NCBI RefSeq assembly: GCF_963677845.1
Contig: NZ_OY782498.1
Location: 1,495,518-1,559,517, forward strand
Source of the DNA: an uncultured Pseudodesulfovibrio sp.
GTDB lineage: Bacteria; Desulfobacterota; Desulfovibrionia; Desulfovibrionales; Desulfovibrionaceae
Reading direction: 5' to 3'
Length of the DNA stretch: 64,000 nucleotides
Shown here piece by piece: positions 34,606 to 43,760 of this stretch. Position numbers and translations under genes: made by a program. The first letter of the stretch is position 1. The number at the start of each line of letters is the position of its first letter. Under the pieces are notes generated by a model. It made no database searches, was not told where the DNA came from, and was given only the letters and a program-made list of their open reading frames with translations.

Positions 34606-35121
34606 CTACTTTCCGGCTTTTTTCATCTTATCGAGTTCTTTAGTGATAGCAGCAGAAATATCAAGGCCATCCGCAATAAAAGCAAGGCCTGGTGTGTTCT
34701 TGTCAAAAGCAATGCTGAACTTATTTGCAGTGCAGTATTCCATGACTACTTTTTCCAACTTCCGAAGAACAGGCTTGCCCAGTTCATTCTGATCACGTTG
34801 GATAGACTTCTGGTAAACCTGAAAATCCTCAGTCCAATCACGGCTTCTACGACGAATTTCAACAATTTTATCCTGCATGGTCTTTTCGTCAAAGGCCTTG
34901 CTTTCAATCTGCACTTTCAGCTTTTCAAGAGCGTCTCTTTCCTTCTTGAGCTGTTCACCACGAGCACCAAATTTGGCATCAAGTTTTGCCCTCACATCTT
35001 TCCCATAAAGACAATCCTGCATGACTTTTTTAGCATCAAAAACACCAATTTTAGTTTCGGCAAATGCTACGGCCTGAAAAAGAAAAACAAAACAAATAGC
35101 CAGCAGACACACTTTTTTCAT
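34606..35121 (-). CDS. OmpH/Skp-family periplasmic chaperone
   Basis: Periplasmic protein of 171 residues with a signal peptide (1-21, ending AFA) and a long coiled-coil region (about 50-130, rich in Lys and Glu), typical of Skp/OmpH. It holds unfolded outer-membrane proteins on their way to BamA, encoded just upstream. AAGGAG precedes the ATG. Confidence 0.9.
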   Translation of the reverse strand: MKKVCLLAICFVFLFQAVAFAETKIGVFDAKKVMQDCLYGKDVRAKLDAKFGARGEQLKKERDALEKLKVQIESKAFDEKTMQDKIVEIRRRSRDWTEDFQVYQKSIQRDQNELGKPVLRKLEKVVMEYCTANKFSIAFDKNTPGLAFIADGLDISAAITKELDKMKKAGK

Positions 35122-35154
35122 TGTATAACTCCTTAAATGAAAATCATCTTTAAA

Positions 35155-37872
35155 TTAGAACTGTTGTCCCATAAGCAACTCAATCTTATGACGACCATTA
35201 TCATCAAGCGGATCCAATGCGTAACCATACACAAGGCCAACAGGACCCATGGGAGAATTCCAGTTAACACCGGCGCCCACACTCTTATACAAACCAAAGG
35301 AAGGCTTTTCTCCATATCGGGTAACGGATTCGAAAAACATTTCCTCTTCCTTCCATGAGTTACCAGCATCAAAGAAGACTAAGGCCATTATACCCAATTC
35401 CTCACTAATGGGACGCTTCAACTCAATATTGGTATAAAACGCTTTATCACCGCCAACTGTTGAGCTGGAAGTCGAATTTTCTGTCGGAGAAATGTCATAG
35501 TTGCTATAACCACGCACACTATTAACACCACCCAATTCAAACCGAGGAGCTGTTGGAATCTCTTCTCCGCCAAAATTCTGGTGAATGTATCCGGCCCAGA
35601 ATTTTGTATGGAAAACAACTTTTTCAAAAGCTGGCATATACCAATCATGTGATCCTACATATTTAACGTAGTCATCAGTACCACCAATTGGGCCACCGGC
35701 AAAAATCATCCTTAACAAGATCTTTGTTCCTGTGGTCGGTGAAGTGTAATTATCAAGTGTATTGCGAGTGACGCTTGCAGAAACAGTGGAAGCAAGATGG
35801 TATCCAGCATCGTCTTTAACGTCGTCAGAAGCATCATCGGCCACATTTTTAATATTATACTTTTCCAAACCGTAATCCCACTTGAGAGTCGTATACTCAC
35901 CAAGAGGATAGAAGAAATAAACGTTACCGCCGAGGGCATCTTTGTCGTACTGGTTGTATTCAGTGTCAGTGTTATGAGCCTGCAAACCAAACCCAAGATC
36001 AGTGTCATTTATACGTGGGTTGATAAACTTAGCGACATATGAAGTCTTGGAGCCACCAATCTGCCCTTCAAAACTCGCTTGATAGCCTTTACCGAAAAGG
36101 TTGTTTTCACCAATAGTACCACCAAAGAACACACCATCATACGTTGAATAACCTATACCACCACTGATCTTACCAGTAGACTTATCTTTAACCTTAACGA
36201 CCAAATCCATCTCTTCAGGATTGCCAGTCGGAACCGGTGAAATGTCAACTTTTTCAAAGAAGTCGAGATTAGTCAGCCGCTGGTTAGATCGTTTCAATTT
36301 ATCGCCACTGAACTGATCGCCATCAGCCAAGCGCATTTCACGCATGATAACGTTATCACGGGTACGCGTGTTGCCTTCAATTAGCACGCGACGAATATGA
36401 ACGCGTTGATGCTTGGAGATAGTGTAAACAACATCAACAACTTTACTTTCTTTGTTGTCCTGTAAATTTACACCAATATCAGCATAGGCGTATCCATAAT
36501 TATTGTAATAGACGGTCAGAGCTTCAATATCCTTTTTAAGGATAGTTCGATCAAAATACTCATCTTCATCATGAAGTGCGTCAATTGAAGTCACATTAAT
36601 CAATTTGGAGGGATCGTCGATAAGGTCGCCTTTGAACAAGGTCTGCCCCATCTTGAAACGATCGCCTTCCCATACGCGATAAATGACATCAATTCCATCG
36701 TCTTTGATATCAACATCAGGACGCCCGACTTTGGCAGTAAGAAAACCTTTGCTCTGATACAAAGCCATAATCGCAGCAGCATCTCGCTCCAAGAGCTCTT
36801 CTTTTAAGACGCCGGAATCATCAATCCAGGAGAACATGCCACGCTCTTTAAGAGCCAGCACATCCTTAACATCATCTGGATCCATTTGTTTGGCACCATC
36901 AATAATGATATTTTCAATGTAGAGTTGCGGCCCTTCATCAATCACAAAAGTCAAACGCGCCACGCCTTTTCCGGCATCTTCTACTTCATGAGTAACTTTG
37001 GCCTTGTAATATCCTTCCTTACGGTACATTTCACGGATAACACGAATATCATCAGCTAAGACCTTAGGGTTAACAACGCCACCCTTTTTCGTTGAAAGAG
37101 CTTCAAGAATATCTTCGGAATCAATTTTGTCGGCCCCACGTACACCTAAAGCTTGAATACGAGGTTTTTCTTTAACATCAAAAATGACCCTTTTGCCACC
37201 CTCGACAGAATCAACCTTTACTTGAACGTCATCAAAATAACCGAGATCATAAATATTTTTAAGTGCAGTATTCACCGACTTTGCTGTCAAAATATCACCC
37301 TTCTGCATAGTAAGGCGCATCACAACAACTTCTTTGTCGAGGACCTGAGTACCTTCAACATCAACTTCGGCCACCACATCCTGACGGAGAAGATCCATAC
37401 GCATACGGTCAACTAAAGCATCAACTGCAGGCAGCAGATTAATAAGACCGTCCTTAGTCACAGAAATTTTCTTACCAGGCCCCTTAGCGTACGCATCAAC
37501 AAGGCGAGCATCCAAAGTCAGACTTTCACCAATTTGATTTAAAGAACCGTAGACGGAAAATTCACCACCTGCCAATAGTGATATCTCACGCGCGGTGGTG
37601 GGAGTGAATTGAGTATAGCCTTTTTCGTCGACAATACGTGCAACTTCAGCCTGATCAACAACATTAAACCCAGCCTCACTGAGGCGATCAGTCAAAAGCT
37701 CAGGGAGGCTGTCCTTAAGGTAGGACAAATCGTCACCGGCATTAACCTCGAAAGGCAATACGGTAACCTTGATATCCTGATTGAGACCATCGGCAGCAAA
37801 AGCCGCACCAGCGACCATCAACAAACAAGCTGCAATCGCCCCAACGGCAAGTCTGCGAAGACTAATGAGCAT
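35155..37872 (-). CDS. bamA: Outer-membrane protein assembly factor BamA with extra N-terminal domain
   Basis: Outer-membrane insertase of 905 residues. A signal peptide (1-26) is followed by an additional domain (about 30-150: IKVTVLPFEVNAGDDLSYLKD, LLTDRLSEAGFNVVDQAEV, GGEFSVYGSLNQIGESLTLDARLVDA) resembling TolB-N/CsgG-like folds. POTRA repeats start near 165 and the C-terminal barrel carries the lid-lock motif NSVRGYSNYDI. The protein ends in GQQF, a barrel C-terminal Phe. E. coli BamA has 810 residues and no such domain. ATG at 37872 has AGGAG and overlaps the lolD end by 11 bases. First barrel strands begin near TGKISGGIGYSTYDG. Confidence 0.93.
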   Translation of the reverse strand: MLISLRRLAVGAIAACLLMVAGAAFAADGLNQDIKVTVLPFEVNAGDDLSYLKDSLPELLTDRLSEAGFNVVDQAEVARIVDEKGYTQFTPTTAREISLLAGGEFSVYGSLNQIGESLTLDARLVDAYAKGPGKKISVTKDGLINLLPAVDALVDRMRMDLLRQDVVAEVDVEGTQVLDKEVVVMRLTMQKGDILTAKSVNTALKNIYDLGYFDDVQVKVDSVEGGKRVIFDVKEKPRIQALGVRGADKIDSEDILEALSTKKGGVVNPKVLADDIRVIREMYRKEGYYKAKVTHEVEDAGKGVARLTFVIDEGPQLYIENIIIDGAKQMDPDDVKDVLALKERGMFSWIDDSGVLKEELLERDAAAIMALYQSKGFLTAKVGRPDVDIKDDGIDVIYRVWEGDRFKMGQTLFKGDLIDDPSKLINVTSIDALHDEDEYFDRTILKKDIEALTVYYNNYGYAYADIGVNLQDNKESKVVDVVYTISKHQRVHIRRVLIEGNTRTRDNVIMREMRLADGDQFSGDKLKRSNQRLTNLDFFEKVDISPVPTGNPEEMDLVVKVKDKSTGKISGGIGYSTYDGVFFGGTIGENNLFGKGYQASFEGQIGGSKTSYVAKFINPRINDTDLGFGLQAHNTDTEYNQYDKDALGGNVYFFYPLGEYTTLKWDYGLEKYNIKNVADDASDDVKDDAGYHLASTVSASVTRNTLDNYTSPTTGTKILLRMIFAGGPIGGTDDYVKYVGSHDWYMPAFEKVVFHTKFWAGYIHQNFGGEEIPTAPRFELGGVNSVRGYSNYDISPTENSTSSSTVGGDKAFYTNIELKRPISEELGIMALVFFDAGNSWKEEEMFFESVTRYGEKPSFGLYKSVGAGVNWNSPMGPVGLVYGYALDPLDDNGRHKIELLMGQQF

Positions 37873-38545
37873 AGAGTTCTCCTGAACGCAATTCAACACG
37901 CCGATGCATCATACCTGCGAGTTCCGGATTATGTGTAACGACAACAAACGTCATGCCTAATTCATTATTAAGAGAGACCAGTAATTTGCCTATCATGGCT
38001 CCGGTCTCTGCATCAAGATTGCCCGTAGGCTCATCAGCGAGAAGCACCTTAGGACGCAGCAAAATGGCACGCGCTATGGCTGCCCGCTGCCTTTCGCCTC
38101 CAGAAAGGGTGGTAACCTTGTGCTCAAGTCTATGAGTAAGCTCAACCATATCAAGTGCTTCCCTAGCAAGTCGCATCCCTTCAGAACGACTTTTACCTGC
38201 AATAAAAGCAGGCATAGCGACATTCTCAAGCGTTGAAAATTCAGGGAGCAAATGATGAAACTGAAAAACGAAACCAATATCCTGATTTCTTAATTCAGCC
38301 CGTTTGCTATCTCCCATAGAATTCAAATCGACCCCATTCAAAAAGATCTGCCCAGTAGTTGCTTGATCCAACGTTCCAAGCATATGCAACAATGTTGTCT
38401 TGCCTGACCCAGAAGCCCCCAAAATAGCCAAGGATTCCCCTCGATCAATTGTCAGATCAACATCTTTCAGAACTCGCACCGTCTCAGGCGGGCCCTGAAA
38501 CTCCTTACTCACGGCAACCAGTTGGTATATAGCCTCTTTATTCAT
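37862..38545 (-). CDS. lolD: Lipoprotein-releasing system ATP-binding protein LolD
   Basis: ATPase of the LolCDE complex that extracts lipoproteins from the inner membrane, 227 residues. Walker A GASGSGKTT, Q-loop FVFQFHHLLPEFSTLENV (the LLPEF stretch is typical of LolD), signature LSGGERQR and Walker B VLLADEPTGNLD are intact. ATG at 38545 overlaps the lolC stop by eight bases. Confidence 0.93.
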   Translation of the reverse strand: MNKEAIYQLVAVSKEFQGPPETVRVLKDVDLTIDRGESLAILGASGSGKTTLLHMLGTLDQATTGQIFLNGVDLNSMGDSKRAELRNQDIGFVFQFHHLLPEFSTLENVAMPAFIAGKSRSEGMRLAREALDMVELTHRLEHKVTTLSGGERQRAAIARAILLRPKVLLADEPTGNLDAETGAMIGKLLVSLNNELGMTFVVVTHNPELAGMMHRRVELRSGELYAH

Positions 38546-39767
38546 AACGCAAGGCTTCACTCGGGCTTAAAGCAGCAGCTCGTTGTGCCGGATAAATGGT
38601 TGCCAGAAAACACAGCAGAAATGCCGCGACACCTATTGCCACCATATCAATAGCCTCAAGACGAACCGGCAGGTAATCAACCGGATAAACATTACTTGGC
38701 AGTTTGATAAACTGATATTTCTTCAACAACAGACTGAGCGGCACTCCAATAAGAAAACCAATCAGGGTTCCTGCAAGACCGATAAATGTCCCTTGCAGCA
38801 TAAATATATTTCTGATGCTTTTGGCATCTGCACCAATGGACATAAGTACCGCAATGTCTTTTGTCTTTTGTATTACCAACATTACCAACGTTGTAACAAT
38901 GCTAAATGAACCGACCAATACAATCATGGCGAGAATGATAAACATCGCAGTTTTTTCCAACTCTAAGGCCGCGAATAAATTCGCATTCATCTCCTGCCAG
39001 TGACGGACATAAACCGTGAACGTAGCTATTCTTTCCCGTAATGCGTCAGAAATAGCTTCAACATTGTATACATCGTCTACGCTAATCTCTAACCCGGAAA
39101 CAACATCACCTTTGAATCCAAGTAATTTTCTTGCCTCAGGAAGACTTACGTAGCCCAATGACGAATCATACTCGAACATACCGGTACGAAAGACGCCCGC
39201 GACAATAAATCGACGGATTTTCGGCGTAAATCCTGCTGCTCCTGAGCGGCCTGAGGGCGACAACAAATTCACTTCAGACCCTTCAATCAGACCAAGTCGC
39301 TTTGCCAATTCCGAACCGATGATAATTCTCGGGAAATCATCGGCATCTCCAAGCCTCCGAACATCGCCACTGATCATGTCTTTAGACAAACTCAATACGG
39401 TATCAGAAGTGGACGGATCAATTCCACGAAGAACCACGCCTTTGACGCCAGTTCGTGTAGACAACATGACCTCTGAATAAATAAAAGGCGTTACGCCTAT
39501 AACGCCAGGTACCTTTTTCGCTTCATCGGCCAAAACGTCTGAATCCTTGATCCCCCCCCGGAGGGAGGTCACAAGGATATGAGCGTTGACGCCCAAAATC
39601 TTATCGCGCAAATCTGTAGAAAAACCATTCATCACGCCGATAACGACAATAAGCGCACCAACCCCAAGAGCCACACCGCACACAGCAAACAATGATATGA
39701 CAGATATGAACGACTGCTTACGCAGTGCGAACAGATACCTGAGTGCAATGAAGGCTTCAAATCGCAT
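38538..39767 (-). CDS. lolC: Lipoprotein-releasing permease LolC/LolE
   Basis: Inner-membrane subunit of 409 residues with the FtsX-like arrangement: one N-terminal span (about 20-48), a periplasmic MacB-like domain to about 260, then three spans. FEAFIALRYLFALRKQSFISVISLFAV at the start and PSEALRYE at the end are typical. One gene for LolC/E suggests a homodimeric LolF-like complex. ATG at 39767 fits the family N-terminus, although its ribosome-binding site is weak. A longer frame overlaps lysS. Confidence 0.92.
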   Translation of the reverse strand: MRFEAFIALRYLFALRKQSFISVISLFAVCGVALGVGALIVVIGVMNGFSTDLRDKILGVNAHILVTSLRGGIKDSDVLADEAKKVPGVIGVTPFIYSEVMLSTRTGVKGVVLRGIDPSTSDTVLSLSKDMISGDVRRLGDADDFPRIIIGSELAKRLGLIEGSEVNLLSPSGRSGAAGFTPKIRRFIVAGVFRTGMFEYDSSLGYVSLPEARKLLGFKGDVVSGLEISVDDVYNVEAISDALRERIATFTVYVRHWQEMNANLFAALELEKTAMFIILAMIVLVGSFSIVTTLVMLVIQKTKDIAVLMSIGADAKSIRNIFMLQGTFIGLAGTLIGFLIGVPLSLLLKKYQFIKLPSNVYPVDYLPVRLEAIDMVAIGVAAFLLCFLATIYPAQRAAALSPSEALRYE

Positions 39768-39792
39768 ATATTTTACTCGCAGGCTAAAAGCC

Positions 39793-41376
39793 TTACCCGG
39801 CCTCCGGCCTGAGCAACGGAAACAAAATAACTTCACGAATAGAGGCACTATCCGTCAGAAGCATCACTAAACGATCGATGCCAATCCCTTGCCCGGCTGC
39901 TGGTGGCATGCCATACTCAAGGGCTCGAACATAATCTTCATCCATAAAGTGGGCCTCTTCGTCTCCCGCCTCCTTTTCCTCAACTTGAATTTCGAATCGA
40001 CCACGCTGATCAACAGGATCATTCAGTTCAGAAAAAGCATTGGCCAATTCCCGACCAGTCATGAACAGCTCAAAACGGTCCGTGATCTCCGGATTCTCTT
40101 CATTGCGCCTGGAAAGAGGCGAAATATCCGTGGGATAGTGGTAAATAAAATGAGGCTGCACGAGCTTAGGCTCTACAAGCATGTCAAAAAGTTTGGCCTG
40201 AAGCTTACCGAGTTTTTCGTCCTCGACAACCTTCTCGCCCTTCTCCTTCACAAGATCGCGACATTTTTCGTAGTCAGTGTAAACCTCAGGAGGCACTCCA
40301 CCGATTTTTTCTAAAGACTCATGAAATGGCATGCGGGTCCAAGCCCCGATCGACAGATCAATCTGCTCACCCTGATATGGAACAACGGTGGAACCGGTGA
40401 CCTTTTTCGCAAGACGAGAAAACATTTCCTCTGTCAAATCCATAAGATTTTCAAAATTCGCATAAGCCCAGTAGAATTCAAGCATGGTGAACTCGGGATT
40501 ATGCTGAGTTGAAGTGCCCTCGTTGCGGAAGTTACGATTGATTTCATATACTCGCTCGAACCCACCCACCAAAAGTCGTTTTAGATACAACTCCGGCGCG
40601 ATACGCATATACAACTTCATATCAAGCGCATTGTGATGGGTTTCGAAAGGCTTAGCGGTAGCCCCACCAGGAATGGCCTGCAACATCGGGGTTTCCACTT
40701 CCATGAAACCCTTTTCATCAAGTATGTCGCGCAACTCACGAACAATAGTTGTCCGCGCCTTGAAGATTTCCATGGTTCTCGGTGTAACGATAAGATCTAC
40801 GTACCGTTGACGATACCGTGTTTCTACATCCTTAAGCCCGTGATATTTCTCCGGCAAAGGCCGCATGGACTTGGTGATCAGCTTGAAAGCCTTTGTTTTG
40901 ACAGTCAATTCACCGGTTTTAGTCCTAAACACCCCACCAGTCACACCAACGATGTCGCCGATGTCTGTTTTTTTGAAACGTTGATACTCTTCGGTACCGA
41001 GTTCGTCTCGAGCAGCGTAGACCTGAATCTTGGCACTGCGATCTTGAAGATTAAAGAAAGTAACCTTACCAAATGAACGGTAGGAAACAACGCGTCCTGC
41101 AATAGCGAATGTCTGCTCACTTGCCTCAATGGTTTCATCGTCAGCTTCGGAGAACATATCCAAAATGGATTTTACTTCCGTGTCACGCTTGAAATCATTA
41201 GGGTATAGGTGAACATTATCGTCCATAAGACCACACGCCTTTTCAACGCGAGTCTTAATAACAGAATTCAACTCATCCTTGGCCTGAAGGGCCTCGAGCA
41301 TCGGCATAAACCGAGTCGCGTACTGCGACTTGGTTGCGAGCTTGATTTTCTTATTCTTTTTCTTATTTTGTCCCAA
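39793..41376 (-). CDS. lysS: Lysyl-tRNA synthetase (class II)
   Basis: Cytoplasmic enzyme of 527 residues. After a Lys-rich N-terminal tail comes the OB-fold anticodon domain (VVSYRSFGKVTFFNLQDRSA), then motif 2 (NRNFRNEGTSTQHNPEFTML) and motif 3 (GQGIGIDRLVMLLTDS). It charges tRNA-Lys, two copies of which lie at 51.5-51.8 kb. It begins the long envelope run and is 25 bases upstream of lolC, so partial cotranscription is likely. Confidence 0.96.
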   Translation of the reverse strand: MGQNKKKNKKIKLATKSQYATRFMPMLEALQAKDELNSVIKTRVEKACGLMDDNVHLYPNDFKRDTEVKSILDMFSEADDETIEASEQTFAIAGRVVSYRSFGKVTFFNLQDRSAKIQVYAARDELGTEEYQRFKKTDIGDIVGVTGGVFRTKTGELTVKTKAFKLITKSMRPLPEKYHGLKDVETRYRQRYVDLIVTPRTMEIFKARTTIVRELRDILDEKGFMEVETPMLQAIPGGATAKPFETHHNALDMKLYMRIAPELYLKRLLVGGFERVYEINRNFRNEGTSTQHNPEFTMLEFYWAYANFENLMDLTEEMFSRLAKKVTGSTVVPYQGEQIDLSIGAWTRMPFHESLEKIGGVPPEVYTDYEKCRDLVKEKGEKVVEDEKLGKLQAKLFDMLVEPKLVQPHFIYHYPTDISPLSRRNEENPEITDRFELFMTGRELANAFSELNDPVDQRGRFEIQVEEKEAGDEEAHFMDEDYVRALEYGMPPAAGQGIGIDRLVMLLTDSASIREVILFPLLRPEAG

Positions 41377-41428
41377 AGTATTTTTCCCTGTCTCTTGTAA
41401 AGTCTAGAAAAAAACAAGAGACGTTGAT

Positions 41429-41457
41429 TCCGTAAGCCAAATAACACTTCCCGTCAA
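41429..41457 (-). promoter_or_regulatory. Probable lysS promoter
   Basis: TTGACG (41452-41457, minus strand), 17 bases, TACGGA (41429-41434). It stands about 53 bases before the lysS ATG and would also drive the following lol, bam and lpx genes. Confidence 0.45.
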
Positions 41458-41524
41458 GAAAATGGGCCTTTTAAGACCCGGTGAATTCTTTTTTAAATTT
41501 TCTTAAAAAAAATACTTTTTTTGC

Positions 41525-41551
41525 TTGACCGTCACATGAGATTTATTTAGA
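41525..41551 (+). promoter_or_regulatory. Promoter of first tRNA-Asn
   Basis: TTGACC (41525-41530), 15 bases, TTTAGA (41546-41551), about 28 bases before the tRNA. The same TTGAC/TTTAGAC pair with the same spacing precedes the second copy, which supports a real promoter despite the poor -10. Confidence 0.55.
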
Positions 41552-41579
41552 CCGTCTTTCGCTTCACACGAACAAATGT

Positions 41580-41655
41580 TCCCCAGTAGCTCAGTTGGCA
41601 GAGCGGGTGACTGTTAATCACTAGGTCCGCGGTTCAAGTCCGTGCTGGGGAGCCA
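41580..41655 (+). tRNA. tRNA-Asn (anticodon GTT), copy 1
   Basis: A 76-base cloverleaf. Acceptor TCCCCAG pairs with CTGGGGA, the anticodon loop is CTGTTAA, the T-loop is GGTTCAAGTCC, the discriminator is G, and CCA is encoded. Identical to the copy at 41797-41872. The GTT anticodon makes it a substrate for Tgt. Confidence 0.97.
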
Positions 41656-41665
41656 CTGAAATTAC

Positions 41666-41700
41666 AAGGGTTGTATCAAAAGATACAACCCTTTTTCTTT
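41666..41700 (+). terminator. Terminator after first tRNA-Asn
   Basis: Perfect 12-base stem AAGGGTTGTATC/GATACAACCCTT with an AAAA loop, followed by TTTCTTT. It starts ten bases after the tRNA CCA. Confidence 0.92.
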
Positions 41701-41743
41701 AAATTGAGTTGATACATTGTTTCGTTTTAATTGATTTTTTCTC

Positions 41744-41770
41744 TTGACGACTGCCAGCGTTTTATTTAGA
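41744..41770 (+). promoter_or_regulatory. Promoter of second tRNA-Asn
   Basis: TTGACG (41744-41749), 15 bases, TTTAGA (41765-41770). Matches the first copy's promoter. Flanking TATTTAGAC, TTCGCTTC and AAATGTT are also shared between the copies. Confidence 0.55.
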
Positions 41771-41796
41771 CAAATATTCGCTTCGGCGCCAAATGT

Positions 41797-41872
41797 TCCC
41801 CAGTAGCTCAGTTGGCAGAGCGGGTGACTGTTAATCACTAGGTCCGCGGTTCAAGTCCGTGCTGGGGAGCCA
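41797..41872 (+). tRNA. tRNA-Asn (anticodon GTT), copy 2
   Basis: Same 76 bases as copy 1 including encoded CCA. Own promoter and own, different terminator, so the copies are separate transcription units that arose by tandem duplication. Confidence 0.97.
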
Positions 41873-41881
41873 AGCAAATAC

Positions 41882-41914
41882 AAGCTCTTACGAGAAATCG
41901 TAAGAGCTTTTTTG
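41882..41914 (+). terminator. Terminator after second tRNA-Asn
   Basis: Perfect 12-base stem AAGCTCTTACGA/TCGTAAGAGCTT with a GAAA tetraloop and TTTT tail. The stem sequence is unrelated to the first tRNA's terminator. Confidence 0.92.
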
Positions 41915-42071
41915 TTTCCTCATCTACTACAATCCTTCTTTTGATTCCTTCCTAAACACGTATCCCCTCCACAATCCGGCCTGCCAATCCGAACCATAAA
42001 CCTGTTTACTTTGCCTCCATGCCAAACTAAGAACGTAATATCGATGAATTGCAAGGAGCTATGAACCGACT

Positions 42072-43730
42072 ATGATCTTTTCACTTGGAGCCGGTCTTAT
42101 CGGCGGACTGGGACTTTTCCTTCTCGGCATGAGGCTAATGACCAAAGGACTGCGCAATGCAGCCGGTAACGCCCTGCGTTCCATACTTGGTAAATGGACC
42201 AAAACTCCTCTCAGAGGACTTGCTTCCGGCTTCATGGTTACAGCTCTGGTCCAGTCATCCAGCGCCATAACTGTAGCGGTCATAGGTTTCGTCAATGCGG
42301 GACTCATGACAATGCCGCAATCTGTAGGTGTCATTTTTGGCTCCAACATAGGCACGACAGTGACCAGTTGGATAGTTGCCGCAGTCGGCGTCAGTGTCAA
42401 AGTTAAAGCTCTGGCTCTCCCCCTCATCGGCTTAGGCGCAATTCTCAGACTCACAAGTGCTCATTCTCGACGCAAACATATTGGTGACGCCCTCACCGGC
42501 TTCGGCATCTTCTTTCTCGGTATTGAAATTCTACAATCCACCTTTCAAGACTTGGGCACGGCAGTTGATCTTGCTTCATTCAACATAGGTGGCATCCCTG
42601 GCATTCTGCTTTTTGTCACCCTTGGTGCCATCCTCACATTGCTAATGCAAAGCTCCAGTGCTGCCATGGCCATCATCCTCACAGCCGCAATGTCAGGAAT
42701 CGTCACGCTGGAAAGCTCTGCGGCTGCGGCCATTGGTACCAATATAGGCACGACGTCAACGGCCCTTTTTTCGGTTATCGGTGCAACTTATAATGCAAAA
42801 AAAGTTGCTGCTGCACATATTATTTTCAATATGGTGACCGGCATTGTCGCCATCATGACCATCCCACTTCTCCTCAAGGCTGTTAGCGTTTTGTCCTCAC
42901 TGAATGGAGACTACAATTTAGCAACAACACTCGCAGTTTTTCATACTGTATTTAACTTACTCGGAGTTGCCATTTTCCTCCCTTTCACCTCAAAACTCGT
43001 TAATTTCCTAAATCGACATATCGGTCGTGAAGTCACTGAAAAGGGCAAACCCAAATATCTTGACAACAATGTCCTGAGTACTCCCTCACTTGCAATGGAC
43101 GCTTTATTTATGGAATTGGGTCGTTTGGGCGAAATGACTCGTGAAGTTTGTCAAAAAGCGGTGACTTCTAAATTCCGCCACACGGATTTTATCAAAGATA
43201 AAACCGTCCTCGATACATTAATCGTTGCCATCCGTGGATACTGTGTCAAAATTCAACGACTCGACCTACCAGATACTGTCGCAATCAGGCTCCCTGCGGC
43301 ACTCAGGGTCATTCAGTACTATAGAAAGGCCATCAACATTATTACTGAAGTTTCTCAACAACACACCCTTCTGGATCACTCTCTTCCAGAAGCAACAACA
43401 GAAACAGCGCGTGCATTCAGACGGGAAGTCCGGGACATCATCAATGTGGCACACACACCCTGTTCACCGGAATTTGTCGACCTCAAACAACAATTGCACC
43501 AGCTTGACGATTTGTATCACGACCTCAAAGATGATCTTTTGCGTACCGGAGCTCAAGGGCATATAGAATTAAACACCATGGTTTCGCTTCTCGAATACTA
43601 CTCCAGCATGCGACAAATGTGCGAACAGGCAGTTAAAGGAACGACCTATTGGGCGTTGTTACGAGATATCGATCTCACTTGTGCAAACGCCGACGAAGAC
43701 AATGAATACAGCTGGAAACAGGATGCATAA
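42072..43730 (+). CDS. Na/Pi cotransporter family protein with PhoU-like domain
   Basis: Inner-membrane protein of 552 residues, NptA/YjbB type. Two inverted repeats each with a QSSS motif (ALVQSSSAITVA and LLMQSSSAAMAI) form the transport core, with about eight spans to residue 310. The remaining soluble part resembles PhoU. Likely moves phosphate with sodium, possibly as exporter. The ribosome-binding site AAGGAG is 13 bases from the ATG. In between, a five-codon frame ATG-AAC-CGA-CTA-TGA (42061-42075) overlaps the start and might act as a coupling minicistron. Confidence 0.9.
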   Translation: MIFSLGAGLIGGLGLFLLGMRLMTKGLRNAAGNALRSILGKWTKTPLRGLASGFMVTALVQSSSAITVAVIGFVNAGLMTMPQSVGVIFGSNIGTTVTSWIVAAVGVSVKVKALALPLIGLGAILRLTSAHSRRKHIGDALTGFGIFFLGIEILQSTFQDLGTAVDLASFNIGGIPGILLFVTLGAILTLLMQSSSAAMAIILTAAMSGIVTLESSAAAAIGTNIGTTSTALFSVIGATYNAKKVAAAHIIFNMVTGIVAIMTIPLLLKAVSVLSSLNGDYNLATTLAVFHTVFNLLGVAIFLPFTSKLVNFLNRHIGREVTEKGKPKYLDNNVLSTPSLAMDALFMELGRLGEMTREVCQKAVTSKFRHTDFIKDKTVLDTLIVAIRGYCVKIQRLDLPDTVAIRLPAALRVIQYYRKAINIITEVSQQHTLLDHSLPEATTETARAFRREVRDIINVAHTPCSPEFVDLKQQLHQLDDLYHDLKDDLLRTGAQGHIELNTMVSLLEYYSSMRQMCEQAVKGTTYWALLRDIDLTCANADEDNEYSWKQDA

Positions 43731-43760
43731 ACTGATAGAAACCTCTCAGGAGATATCACC

